Part shown: positions 50,891 through 60,211 of the stretch, piece by piece
Position numbering within the stretch: position 1 is the first letter of the stretch
Layout of the letters: every line of letters begins with the position of its first letter
Source of the DNA: an uncultured Prevotellaceae bacterium
Lineage (GTDB): Bacteria > Bacteroidota > Bacteroidia > Bacteroidales > Bacteroidaceae
Length of the DNA: 64,000 nucleotides
Direction: 5' to 3'
Assembly: GCA_902801375.1 (NCBI GenBank)
Contig: CADCIB010000003.1
Location: 117,535-181,534, forward strand
The notes under the pieces: model-generated
The model's database searches: none
Seen by the model: only the letters and a program-made list of their open reading frames with translations
Told to the model about the DNA's origin: nothing
Translations under genes and position numbers: made by a program

Positions 50891-52615
50891 ATGAGTATGA
50901 TGAACAAGAAGAATCTCTTGATGCTGACAGCAGCATTGGGAATGACCGTCCTCACCTCGTGTAAGGACGACAACAACGACGAGCCCACGCCGGTGGAGCC
51001 CGTCAACGAATCAGCCTATATCGGCAAGGCCGTGGGCAACTTCTCTGCCGAGGAATGGTATGTCGGCGGAGAATTAGGAACAACCATGAATGTCACCGCC
51101 GGATGCTACGAAGACGAGACACCCGCCGTGACGCAGATGGGACTGACCGAGGCATTCAACCGCGGAGAGCAGTTCTTCGAGCGCAACGTAACGGAGTTTC
51201 AGGCTCCGTTCAACGGCTTGGGTCCGGCATACGTACGCAAGTCGTGCCTCGACTGCCACCCGGGCTACGGTCACGGCAAGCGCGTCGACCAGTATCGCGC
51301 TGAGTGGGGCAACGGCTATCTGCTCGTGGTCTATCATCCCGTCGACGGCCTGAACAGCGACGACGGACCCTACGTCAGCGAGGTGACGGGCATGCCACAG
51401 ACGCGTGCCGTGAGCCCCTTCCTGGCACCTATCGACGAGAGTGGCATTCACCTCTCATGGCTCACGCTGACCTCCATGGGCGAGGGCAGCGAGATCTCTG
51501 CCACGCAGTTCCCTGACGGCGAACGCTATCAGCTCATCTATCCGGAGCTAAGCATCGACCGCGAGGCCTTCAACACTGACCCCACACCGTGGGAAACGGG
51601 TAACGGCGCCGTGGCTTTCCGTCTTGAATCGACCATCGGCATCATCGGCACAGGACTGCTCGATGCCATCCCCGACGACTCCATCAAGGCACAATACCAG
51701 CGCGAAGCTCCCTACGTGGAGCTGAACCCTGCCTTCTGGGACAAGGAAGCCAACGACTGGGCCGCCACCGCCATGTATGTGAACGCATCGAGCGGACTGG
51801 AGAAGGTGAACCGCATCAAGAAGTTCACCTACGCCATGACGCGTGGCTCGCTGCAGGACGGAGCGGGTGCTAACGCCATTTGGAACATCACCAACGTCAG
51901 CCGCAGCGACCGCCCGAAACTCTACACCACGGCAGCCTGGGCCAAGGCCATGTCGGAGAACCCGCAGGTCATTGCCAAAATCAAGGCCGACCCCACGTCG
52001 CCTTACCATGCAGACGGTACCGGCGAGGGCATTGCCGACGCTGTGCTCAACCTGCTGTCACCCGCCACGAACCAGTTCGACAATCCCTGGCACAATTTCC
52101 AGCCTGAAATGTCGGACAACAACTTCTGGGCTTTCCAGGTGTGGCATCGCGGTCTGGCCATCCCCCGCGCCCGCAACCTGCAGGATCCTGACGTGCAGCG
52201 CGGCAAGGAGGTGTTCATGCAGATTGGCTGCGCCACCTGCCATCGCCCGTCGTGGAAGACCACGACCGACGACTACTGGAGCCCGCAAATCATCACGAGT
52301 CAGCAGTTGCAGTTGCCCCGCTATCAACATCAGACCATCTGGCCCTATACCGACATGGTGCAACATCGCCTGTACATGAAGAACGGCATTCACGGCTCTT
52401 GGTGCCGCACCACACCCCTCTGGGGACGCGGACTAAGCATGGTGAACACTGGTGCCGAGGACCGCTTACACGACTGCCGCGCCCGCAACGAGATTGAAGC
52501 CATTCTCTGGCACGGCTATTCCAAGAACTCGGATGCCTACGAAAGCACCCTGAAGTTCTACAACCTGCCGAAGAAAGACCGCGATGCCGTGGTGAAATTC
52601 CTCCGCGCCATCTGA
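50891..52615 (+). CDS. Di-heme oxidoreductase lipoprotein (DHOR/MauG-like c-type cytochrome)
   Basis: The product has 574 residues. The lipobox is VLTSC. There are two c-heme attachment sites, CLDCH (Cys119, Cys122, His123) and CATCH (Cys447, Cys450, His451), as in the di-heme family once called thiol oxidoreductases. The second motif is followed by WSPQIITSQQLQLPRYQHQT, TPLWGRGLSMVNTGAEDRLH and a final segment EAILWHGYSKNSDAYESTLK like those of cytochrome c peroxidases. Such genes neighbour imelysins in many iron-regulated loci. A likely role is oxidising iron or an organic ligand during uptake. CcsBA, encoded next (11 bp), would attach its hemes. Confidence 0.9.
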   Translation: MSMMNKKNLLMLTAALGMTVLTSCKDDNNDEPTPVEPVNESAYIGKAVGNFSAEEWYVGGELGTTMNVTAGCYEDETPAVTQMGLTEAFNRGEQFFERNVTEFQAPFNGLGPAYVRKSCLDCHPGYGHGKRVDQYRAEWGNGYLLVVYHPVDGLNSDDGPYVSEVTGMPQTRAVSPFLAPIDESGIHLSWLTLTSMGEGSEISATQFPDGERYQLIYPELSIDREAFNTDPTPWETGNGAVAFRLESTIGIIGTGLLDAIPDDSIKAQYQREAPYVELNPAFWDKEANDWAATAMYVNASSGLEKVNRIKKFTYAMTRGSLQDGAGANAIWNITNVSRSDRPKLYTTAAWAKAMSENPQVIAKIKADPTSPYHADGTGEGIADAVLNLLSPATNQFDNPWHNFQPEMSDNNFWAFQVWHRGLAIPRARNLQDPDVQRGKEVFMQIGCATCHRPSWKTTTDDYWSPQIITSQQLQLPRYQHQTIWPYTDMVQHRLYMKNGIHGSWCRTTPLWGRGLSMVNTGAEDRLHDCRARNEIEAILWHGYSKNSDAYESTLKFYNLPKKDRDAVVKFLRAI

Positions 52616-52626
52616 CGTTATCGAAT

Positions 52627-54948
52627 ATGACACTACGACGAACGGTTGTTTTCCTGTATGTGGCCATCATCGTCTGCATGGCTTTGGCCACGATTGTTGA
52701 GAAATACGAAGGCACGGCTTTCGTGCAACGGAACATCTACGGAGCCTGGTGGTTCTCGCTGCTGTGGGCTATGCTCACCGCCGCAGGTGTGGCCTATTTC
52801 ATCAAGCAACGGGTAAAACAGGCGTTCGTCGTTGTATTGCATCTGTCGTTTGTGGTCATTCTGGCAGGTGCCTTGCTCACCCATCTGACAGGACAAACAG
52901 GGATGATTCATCTGAGGATAGGTGAAACAGCCAACCAGTTTCTCCTTTCCCATGATGGGAAAAGTGCCAATCAGCCAATGCCCTTCACTGTCCGTCTCGA
53001 CACGTTCCACATCGACTACCACGAAGGAACACGTTCCGCCGCCGACTATGTCTCGCAGCTGACCATCACCGACGGCAATCGGCAAGAGCATGCCGAGGTG
53101 TCGATGAACAACATCTACGCACATCGCGGCATCCGCTTCTACCAGAGCAGCTACGACGAAGACGGTCGGGGCACCCTCCTCAGCGTGAACAGCGACCCGT
53201 GGGGCATCCCCGTCACCTACACGGGCTATGCCCTGCTCTTCATCAGTCTGCTGTGGATGCTCATCAAAAAAAGACAGGGCCTCACCCCAAACAGCCTCAC
53301 CCCCAGCCTCACCCCCAACCCCTCTCCAAAGGGAGAGGGGCGTAGATACTCTCATGGCAGAAAAACTCGGTTTTGGGTTTCTTCCCTCCTCGCTTTATCC
53401 CTCTCTCTATTACTAATCACGCCCCTCTTCCTTTGGAGAGGGGTTGGGGGTGAGGCTGCCGGGGGTGGGGCTCCCACGCTTCCTCTTAAGCAGGCTCAAG
53501 AACTTGGGCGCCTCAATATCCTCTACAACGGGCGCATCTGCCCCCTGCAGACCTTCGCCATCGACTTCACGAAGAAGCTCTACGGCAAACCGCACTATGG
53601 TCAATACTCCGCCGAGCAGGTGCTAACGGGCTTCATCTTCTGGGGCGACGAGTGGTGCAACGAACCCATTATCAAAGTGAAAGGCGGACCGCTGCGCTCC
53701 ACGCTGCAGTTGCCGAAGTATTGCAGCGTCAACTCCTTCTTCAACCCCGCTATGGGTGGCTACACCTTAGGGCCCTACGTTCAGCAGTACTACCAAGGCA
53801 ACCGCGACAAATTCCATCAGGAGGTGGGCAAGGTGGACGAGAAGCTACAGCTCATCATGGAACTCCGACAGGGCAAACTCCTGAAGGTCTTTCCCTACAC
53901 CCAACACGCCACCACATGGTATAGCCCCGTCGACCGCTACCCCGCCGACATTCAGGCCGAACAGCAGGAATACATGAAGAATGTATTCTCCCTGCTCAAC
54001 GAGGAAGCCCATGCCGGGCGGTTCGACCGCATGAACGAGTATCTGACGAAGATGCAGAAATATCAGGTGCGCTACGGCGGCCGTTCGCTGCCTACTTCGC
54101 TGCAAACGCAGGCCGAGCGGTTCTACAACCGTGTGCCCTTCGCCACCATCCTCTTCATGGTGAACCTCACTATGGCATTCTTGCTGGTGGGAGTAAGGGT
54201 GTTTTCGAGGAATAAAGTTTCAAAGAGCGGGGAACGGAGAGCTGCCTCACTCCTCGCTCCACGAATCATCCTAACGTTTTCTTTCCTTGCCCTCACCCTC
54301 TGTCTCGCCCTCCGCTGGATCATCTCCGGCACCATTCCCATGGCCAATGGCTACGAAACGATGCTCCTCATGGCTTGGATCATCCTGCTGCTTAGCCTCT
54401 TGATGATGCGCCGCACGCCCACCATGATGGTGTTTGGCTTCTTGATGTCGGGATTCTTCCTCCTGGTCAGCCACATCTCGCAAATGGACCCGCAGATTAC
54501 GCACATCATGCCCGTACTCTCCTCGCCCTTACTCACTCTCCACGTGAGCATCATCATGATGGCCTACGCCCTGCTGTCGCTCACTTTCCTGTGCGGAGTC
54601 GTGGGGTTACTAACAAATCTCACCCCCCGCTCCTCACTCCACGCACCTCAATTATTAGCACTCTCCAAGCTATTCCTCTACCCTGCCCTCACCTGCCTTG
54701 GCTTTGGTATCTTCATCGGTGCCATCTGGGCCAACGTCTCATGGGGCACCTACTGGAACTGGGACCCGAAAGAAACGTGGGCACTCATCACGCTGATGGT
54801 CTATGCCGTCGCCGTCCACAACCGTTCCATCGCCTGGCTGCGCACCCCGCGCCACTACCACCTTTACATGGTCCTGGCTTTCCTCACGCTCCTCATGACC
54901 TATTTCGGCGTGAACTATTTCCTCGGCGGCATGCACTCCTACGCATAA
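52627..54948 (+). CDS. ccsBA: Cytochrome c synthetase subunit fusion, ResB/CcsB plus CcsA
   Basis: The product has 773 residues, with a ResB-like N-terminal half (four membrane helices in the first 230 residues and a periplasmic domain) and a CcsA-like C-terminal half. The heme-handling signature WGTYWNWDPKETW is at residues 706-718, with conserved His-containing loops nearby. It moves heme across the membrane and ligates it to apocytochrome CxxCH sites. Between residues about 220 and 285 the chain has a Pro/Ser/Gly-rich stretch (SLTPNPSPKGEGRR), a hydrophobic helix (FWVSSLLALSLSLLLITPLF) and another Gly-rich stretch. Both low-complexity segments come from a 40-bp inverted repeat. It follows the di-heme gene by 11 bp. 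Confidence 0.9.
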   Translation: MTLRRTVVFLYVAIIVCMALATIVEKYEGTAFVQRNIYGAWWFSLLWAMLTAAGVAYFIKQRVKQAFVVVLHLSFVVILAGALLTHLTGQTGMIHLRIGETANQFLLSHDGKSANQPMPFTVRLDTFHIDYHEGTRSAADYVSQLTITDGNRQEHAEVSMNNIYAHRGIRFYQSSYDEDGRGTLLSVNSDPWGIPVTYTGYALLFISLLWMLIKKRQGLTPNSLTPSLTPNPSPKGEGRRYSHGRKTRFWVSSLLALSLSLLLITPLFLWRGVGGEAAGGGAPTLPLKQAQELGRLNILYNGRICPLQTFAIDFTKKLYGKPHYGQYSAEQVLTGFIFWGDEWCNEPIIKVKGGPLRSTLQLPKYCSVNSFFNPAMGGYTLGPYVQQYYQGNRDKFHQEVGKVDEKLQLIMELRQGKLLKVFPYTQHATTWYSPVDRYPADIQAEQQEYMKNVFSLLNEEAHAGRFDRMNEYLTKMQKYQVRYGGRSLPTSLQTQAERFYNRVPFATILFMVNLTMAFLLVGVRVFSRNKVSKSGERRAASLLAPRIILTFSFLALTLCLALRWIISGTIPMANGYETMLLMAWIILLLSLLMMRRTPTMMVFGFLMSGFFLLVSHISQMDPQITHIMPVLSSPLLTLHVSIIMMAYALLSLTFLCGVVGLLTNLTPRSSLHAPQLLALSKLFLYPALTCLGFGIFIGAIWANVSWGTYWNWDPKETWALITLMVYAVAVHNRSIAWLRTPRHYHLYMVLAFLTLLMTYFGVNYFLGGMHSYA
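53304..53458. repeat. 40-bp inverted repeat pair inside the ccsBA coding sequence
   Basis: Arms at 53304-53343 and 53419-53458 match as reverse complements at 39 of 40 positions (first 20 bases CAGCCTCACCCCCAACCCCT). The 75-bp spacer encodes a membrane helix. The frame is kept in both arms. A shorter degenerate copy, CTCACCCCAAACAGCCTCAC, precedes the left arm at 53281-53300. Confidence 0.9.
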
Positions 54949-54976
54949 GCACTCCCTGCAATATCATTTCAATTTG

Positions 54977-55064
54977 TTTTCTGACGCGGAAAACATCGTT
55001 TTCTGACTTGGAAAACAACATTTTCTGACTTGGAAAATAATGTTTTCTGACTTGGAAAACAACA
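54977..55064. repeat. 22-bp tandem repeat array (four units) after ccsBA
   Basis: There are four exact-length 22-bp units. Each has the form TTTTC-N7-GAAAA followed by a variable six-base tail; units 2-4 share TTTTCTGACTTGGAAAA. Each unit can form a five-pair hairpin. The array lies between the convergent ends of ccsBA and the fimbrial operon. Confidence 0.88.
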
Positions 55065-55119
55065 TGAATGGCATCCTAACCAGCGAATCTCTATGAATAG
55101 AAAACGTACGAATACACTA

Positions 55120-55156
55120 CAGGCGCTGCAAGGTTCATCTTCACTTGCAGCGCCTG
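55120..55156. terminator. Bidirectional hairpin terminator
   Basis: CAGGCGCTGCAAG (55120-55132) and CTTGCAGCGCCTG (55144-55156) form a perfect 13-bp stem with an 11-base loop. It sits between convergent transcription units (ccsBA on plus, fimbrial operon on minus); the 3' side on plus is AT-rich, without a long T-run. Confidence 0.72.
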
Positions 55157-55202
55157 TTCATATATCTTCGCTCCTGTGGGGGAGGAATGTTCTACTATAT
55201 TA

Positions 55203-57743
55203 TTATTGGGTATGGTCGACGAAGGTGATTGACAGATTCGTCAAGTCGCCGTTGCGGGCATCGTCGAGGTCCTTGATTGTCGTCTCGGCAGTGATATGCT
55301 TATTCGGGTTGTAGACCTCGAAGCTCACGACCATATCATCAGTCAGTGTCGCATTGTTCTGGTAAGAGCGGTCGATGATGTAGTCTAACTTTGGACCAGC
55401 ATTGGTCAGGTAGCCGTCTGAAGCATTGCTCAGTCCACGACCAAACCATCCCACATAGGTACCATCCACGTAGATTTGCGAACCGTCGCCCGTCTGACCT
55501 GTATCGAGGAAGTCAGTGATGTTGGTGTTGAAGCTATATGCTTTGATGACGAAGTAGCGACGGTTCATGGGCAGTGTAGCCGACAACACCTCCGGATCAC
55601 GGCCTGTAATCTGGGCCGTCACAGTGGCACTGATGCTACTGCCGTTCATGCTTTGCGTATAGTAGGTGTAGGTATACGTTCCTGCCGATGTCGGTCTGAC
55701 GGTGTACGGGTAGGTCGTTCCGTTTTCTGTCACATTGATGGTGAACGGCGTGTTGGCCGCCACAGCCTCCTGCGTCACGCTGAACGTCAGCGTCACAGGA
55801 TATTTCCTACCGAAGTATTCGGTCCAGTCGCTGGCAATGGTCAATTCCGTATCATCGGTAAAGGCAACAGCCACATTCAGGAAGTTATCAGGTGTACAGG
55901 TGAAATAATCGTTACCAGCATAGATGGTGGTCGCACTGGCAGCGACGTTCGTCTTGAAGTAGCAGGGCACAACGACGTAGTTGACGCCATTTACCGTCTT
56001 CTTGTCTTCAGGATTCGTACTGGCCACCAAGTCCTTGTATTCTTGTTTGGTTATCGTGCGGGTGTATTGGAACGAAGAACCACTCTGAGTAGCCACGACA
56101 GTTTCTCCTACGTGTACCGGCAGCTTCACGCTACTCGAAGCATCGGGGTAAATGTGTTTGTACAAGTCTTCAATGTAGAAATCCATGGGGAAGAGCGCCT
56201 CGTTGATGTCCTGCGGGATGAGCAGGTTGACTCTGACGCCCGTGCCCTCGACGCCCGGCACATAGGATGGGCAGTCGACAATCAGGCGATATTGGTTGCG
56301 CAGGTCTACACGCACATCACGGTAGAGCTGTTCACCTGAAGTCAGGTTTGTTTTCAAGTCGGCTGAAAGATTTGAATTCTGAATCTTGTTCAAGCTGGCA
56401 TAGATGTGGAAGATGGTGCTCAGTGTCTGTGCAGTAGGATCTTTCAGGTCCATGGTGATTGTGCGCCAACCATCGGCATCATCGGTGGTTGCTACGCTCC
56501 AACCGGCAGAGGTGAAGATATCGTCGTTATCGGTTGTCACATTCACGAGGTCGTTGTTGGTCACCCAGTTGTTTCCTCCCGTGTTGTATAGGAAACGATA
56601 CTTAAGTTGCTGTTTGAGGCCTCCCTCAGTGTAGCAATAATAGATATTGGTGACCTCTATCATCTGTATGCCGTCGCTGATGTGCGACAGGCTGGAGGTG
56701 GCTGTAGAAGCCGACAGGTTGTTGCTGGCGGCACCGTTGACGGCACCAGCCAACGTCGTATATCCCGAACCAATCACCTCATCGATGGTCACCTTAAACT
56801 CGAAGTTGCGCAAGAAGTTGTAGTAGAGATTGCCATACTCCTCATGGTCGGCATCGTTGTAGATAAGGTCCACCTTGTAGTAAGTCGATGTGGCAGCATT
56901 ACCGGCCCTACCCTTGATGACGAGCGATGTGCGACCCTTGTCATCGCCTGCGGCATTGGGCGTTTCATAGAGGTAGAGCGATCCAGATGTCTGCAAGTCA
57001 GCCTCTGCCGGCACGCTGTAGGTCGTCCCCGTGGGAACAGTGCCAGGATAGTCGCTCAGCTGCTCATAGGTTTTGTTTACCCTGCCGTTGATATAGTCGA
57101 TAAACTCAGCACCATAGTAGGGAGCCACAGCACCTCGCGAGGGGTTGTTCACAATGGCATACCCGTCGATGGTGAAGTTCAGACCGTCTTTCTTCGAGAT
57201 GGTGACCTTTGAGAAATTGCGAACCAACGGCACACATGAGAAAGTCGTTTCCTCGGTGATGCCCACCACAGTCTGGCGCTGCCAATAAGCGGCTTGACCT
57301 CCCGTGGTGAAAAGCTGCTGCGCCACCATAGACGCCTCTGTGCCAAACTGGTTGGCAAGATTGCCAATCAGGGCTCCTACTCCGTCGTTTTCATCACCAT
57401 CGTAGGCAATGAAATGGATGACGCGCGTGGCGCTGGTCTTGTTCAGCGTCACCGTGAACTGTGTGTCGGTATGCCCATTGTGCTGGAAGTTATCTCCCAC
57501 CTCGGCCTTGGCAGCCTGAACGAAGATGCCATTCTCGTCGAACACCATGAGCCATAGGTTCAGGCTCTTCTGGATAGCATCTGTCATATCGCCCAAGGCA
57601 CGGGTTTCTATCACCTGATCCTCTGGGGTATTGATGCTGAACTTTAATGTCACCTCGTCGCCCTCTTCCTTCTGTTCGAAGAAAGAGTCGCTACACGAAC
57701 TCAACAGCAGGACACCTGCTAATATATAGAACAGTTTTTTCAT
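55203..57743 (-). CDS. Fimbrial-operon lipoprotein (fimbrillin-associated, unassigned subunit)
   Basis: The product has 846 residues. The lipobox is LLLSSC in MKKLFYILAGVLLLSSCSDS. The first domain has a FimB/fimbrillin-like beta-sandwich start (LKFSINTPEDQVIETRALGD), followed by a run of beta-rich domains to the end. YVGWFGRGLSNASDGYLTNA and VVSFEVYNPNKHITAETTIK fall in the last quarter. A GTVPTGTTYSVPAEADLQTS stretch sits near residue 250. It is the last gene of the minus-strand operon, 11 bp after the next subunit. The size and position suggest an accessory or tip-associated component; the exact role is not deducible. Confidence 0.75.
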   Translation of the reverse strand: MKKLFYILAGVLLLSSCSDSFFEQKEEGDEVTLKFSINTPEDQVIETRALGDMTDAIQKSLNLWLMVFDENGIFVQAAKAEVGDNFQHNGHTDTQFTVTLNKTSATRVIHFIAYDGDENDGVGALIGNLANQFGTEASMVAQQLFTTGGQAAYWQRQTVVGITEETTFSCVPLVRNFSKVTISKKDGLNFTIDGYAIVNNPSRGAVAPYYGAEFIDYINGRVNKTYEQLSDYPGTVPTGTTYSVPAEADLQTSGSLYLYETPNAAGDDKGRTSLVIKGRAGNAATSTYYKVDLIYNDADHEEYGNLYYNFLRNFEFKVTIDEVIGSGYTTLAGAVNGAASNNLSASTATSSLSHISDGIQMIEVTNIYYCYTEGGLKQQLKYRFLYNTGGNNWVTNNDLVNVTTDNDDIFTSAGWSVATTDDADGWRTITMDLKDPTAQTLSTIFHIYASLNKIQNSNLSADLKTNLTSGEQLYRDVRVDLRNQYRLIVDCPSYVPGVEGTGVRVNLLIPQDINEALFPMDFYIEDLYKHIYPDASSSVKLPVHVGETVVATQSGSSFQYTRTITKQEYKDLVASTNPEDKKTVNGVNYVVVPCYFKTNVAASATTIYAGNDYFTCTPDNFLNVAVAFTDDTELTIASDWTEYFGRKYPVTLTFSVTQEAVAANTPFTINVTENGTTYPYTVRPTSAGTYTYTYYTQSMNGSSISATVTAQITGRDPEVLSATLPMNRRYFVIKAYSFNTNITDFLDTGQTGDGSQIYVDGTYVGWFGRGLSNASDGYLTNAGPKLDYIIDRSYQNNATLTDDMVVSFEVYNPNKHITAETTIKDLDDARNGDLTNLSITFVDHTQ

Positions 57744-57754
57744 ATCGCTACATT

Positions 57755-60187
57755 TTATTTTGTTGGCGCAATGTGATATTGTTTAGTAGGCATTGTCGTT
57801 TCCCCCCAATACCAAACGTCATAAACACTTCTCATATAACAAGTTGTATTATTTCCGTTATAAAAACGACCATTATTAACGTATCTTCCACTGCTTGCCC
57901 AATAGTTGACGCCTGCGGTAAAAAGACTAGGTATTATACCTTTTTCCTGCAAATTATATATAAACATGAGTTCTGCTTCAGTCGGGAGCCTCCATCTTCC
58001 AGCTGGGAATCCTGCCTCTTGGTATGTTGCTGCACGTTTTTGAGCATTAGCAAAAGACAATGTCACATTACCGCATGCTCCCCATCTTGAAGATATGAAA
58101 ATATCTGGAGAGATGGATTCCGGATCACTATCTCCAATTTTTATCGCACGAGCTTGGTCGTTTGTCCAAGCTTCCCTTGTAACATTTCTATATTGATTAG
58201 CACCATTACCGCCACCATTATTACTTTGAGAAACTAAATGATTTTGCAAATCGGAACCACTCCAATTAGAATCAACTCTAGGGTCTGCAATTTTGTAATG
58301 ATAGGTAACATCATTAATTGTATATGTAGAATTCTCCTCGGAATTAAAACTAGAAATAGTTATTCGAGTTAATGCAATCTGACCTGCTGAAGTTCTATCA
58401 GATCTATATAAAACGCCATACGGGGTGTTGACATATTCGTAACCGTTGTTATAACCTCGATATCCACGATTAGGATAAGTTGCGTTATAGCTACCTGAAG
58501 CATAAGCATTTCCTGCCACTTGCCACCAATTGTTACCACTCGGATTAACTATGTATCCAAAATATCCATCAATAAAAACGTCACCTCCTGCATGCACATC
58601 TGTATAGATTGCGGGATAAATGGTGAATACTACATCTTCCTGAAGACCTTTTGAATTCACAATTCTTACAGTTACCAGATACCGGGTATATTGGTTGGGA
58701 GAAATGGTGTGTGTCAATGTCAAGAGATTGTTGTCGGTAGTAACCTCAAATCTTTCATTGTTCACATAAGTATTGGTGGTCCAAACACTATTTGTATTGT
58801 TATGGTTTACTGTCACATTTTGGAAGTTACCAGTATTGATATACTCAATCTTTGTGACATACGCCTGGGTTATCTCATGAGAAGAGATATACGGAACACT
58901 GCCCGAACTCACATTGTTCATAGTGAACTCGTTTTCTTCCACAATCAGGTAGACGGGCTCGCGCATAGTAGCATCGATGTTCTTCTCACCCCAAGGCACA
59001 ATCATATAGGAGCCTTCGATCACCTCAGGTTCCGGCAACTCGAAACTACCCAAGATACCCACGTCGATGAAGATGTGGTAGTAGTAGTTCTCGTAGTAAG
59101 TATCGGTCGTGCTGGTTTGAATCTGGTAATAAGTGGCTATTGGTGCATTGATGTTTTCGCCCGTTTCCACATCTACCTGCTGCCAGGGCACCACGAGAAT
59201 CATGTAAGAATCGGGATCGGCACCAGAAACCTCCGTCCAGTCTGACAGATAGGTGTAGAAGGGATAGGCATGTGTCAGGTTCTTATAAGGCTCATCATTG
59301 CTGGCAGCCGTCAAATTGCGCCAACCACTATTTTTCGCCGTCAGGTCGAAATAGCAATCATCGTTCACCTCTGGCACGTAGTGCAAGCCAGCGTTGATCT
59401 GGGAGTGAACGTTCGATTTGTTCTTGCCGTTATAGAACATGACGTGCATTTGGTCGGGAACTGATTTCCACTTGGCTACCACATTGTCGTCGGCGTCTTT
59501 CACCTCAACTTCTTCCTGCAAAGATCTGACAGTCAGCACCACCTTGGCCGCATCGCGCGTCACACGGATGGGGTTTCCGCTAATGGTTCTCACATTAGTA
59601 TCTGCATCGGTGGTCAGCGACACCTCACCACCGCCGAACATCACGAAGCACTCCTGCTTGCCATTGGCACTGATGTTCGTGTCCTGGAAGCTGATACGCT
59701 TGAGAATGCCAAGGGTGAAATCTTCTCCCCATGTGGTCTTCTCCGATTCTATGGCAGCACGAGTGCTGGGGAGCAGGTTGGTCAGCACATAGACATAACA
59801 CGTGGTTCCATCTTCCACATCGTCGCTACCAAAGATTGCAATGAGGTCGCTTGCTGACAATGGACCATTGTAGGTGTGTGTACTGTTGTCGAGTGTGTTG
59901 TTGTCGGGATCATTACGCCTGCCTTCCGTCTTGTGCAGCAATAGCTTATTATCATCGCTATTCTGTGCGAAGAAGAAATAGTCGATGGAGACGAATCTGT
60001 TCTCGTTCAGGTTGTCATCGCCGGGTGTACGGGTTGACACCTGGTCGTTGGTGACAACGGTCAGGCCGAATTTTGGGCCATCGGCATTCTTCGTAGAATC
60101 GAACTCATCGCCAGCGCATGAAGCCAATGCCAGCAAAGCGGTCAGGACTCCTACTATCTTGATGTCATGGAAATGCTTTCTAATCAT
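57755..60187 (-). CDS. Fimbrial-operon lipoprotein with C-terminal lectin-like (FSL/DUF1566-type) domain
   Basis: The product has 810 residues, with a lipobox in LLALASCAGD. The N-terminal half looks like DUF4906-type fimbrial accessory proteins (GLTVVTNDQVSTRTPGDDNL; SYMIVPWGEKNIDATMREPV). The C-terminal 140 residues are distinct: AGFPAGRWRLPTEAELMFIY, SSRWGACGNVTLSFANAQKR and NYWASSGRYVNNGRFYNGNN are typical of the C-type-lectin-like or formylglycine-enzyme-like fold in Fibrobacter major paralogous and DUF1566 proteins. The 3' part (about 57760-58700) is markedly more AT-rich than the rest of the operon. A tip adhesin is the best guess. Confidence 0.78.
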   Translation of the reverse strand: MIRKHFHDIKIVGVLTALLALASCAGDEFDSTKNADGPKFGLTVVTNDQVSTRTPGDDNLNENRFVSIDYFFFAQNSDDNKLLLHKTEGRRNDPDNNTLDNSTHTYNGPLSASDLIAIFGSDDVEDGTTCYVYVLTNLLPSTRAAIESEKTTWGEDFTLGILKRISFQDTNISANGKQECFVMFGGGEVSLTTDADTNVRTISGNPIRVTRDAAKVVLTVRSLQEEVEVKDADDNVVAKWKSVPDQMHVMFYNGKNKSNVHSQINAGLHYVPEVNDDCYFDLTAKNSGWRNLTAASNDEPYKNLTHAYPFYTYLSDWTEVSGADPDSYMILVVPWQQVDVETGENINAPIATYYQIQTSTTDTYYENYYYHIFIDVGILGSFELPEPEVIEGSYMIVPWGEKNIDATMREPVYLIVEENEFTMNNVSSGSVPYISSHEITQAYVTKIEYINTGNFQNVTVNHNNTNSVWTTNTYVNNERFEVTTDNNLLTLTHTISPNQYTRYLVTVRIVNSKGLQEDVVFTIYPAIYTDVHAGGDVFIDGYFGYIVNPSGNNWWQVAGNAYASGSYNATYPNRGYRGYNNGYEYVNTPYGVLYRSDRTSAGQIALTRITISSFNSEENSTYTINDVTYHYKIADPRVDSNWSGSDLQNHLVSQSNNGGGNGANQYRNVTREAWTNDQARAIKIGDSDPESISPDIFISSRWGACGNVTLSFANAQKRAATYQEAGFPAGRWRLPTEAELMFIYNLQEKGIIPSLFTAGVNYWASSGRYVNNGRFYNGNNTTCYMRSVYDVWYWGETTMPTKQYHIAPTK

Positions 60188-60211
60188 AACGTATATGTAT
60201 TTATGTTACTG

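Noticed and set aside
55093-55314. 73-residue plus-strand ORF near the bidirectional terminator
   Set aside because: It contains the terminator stem and runs antisense into the fimbrial gene end.
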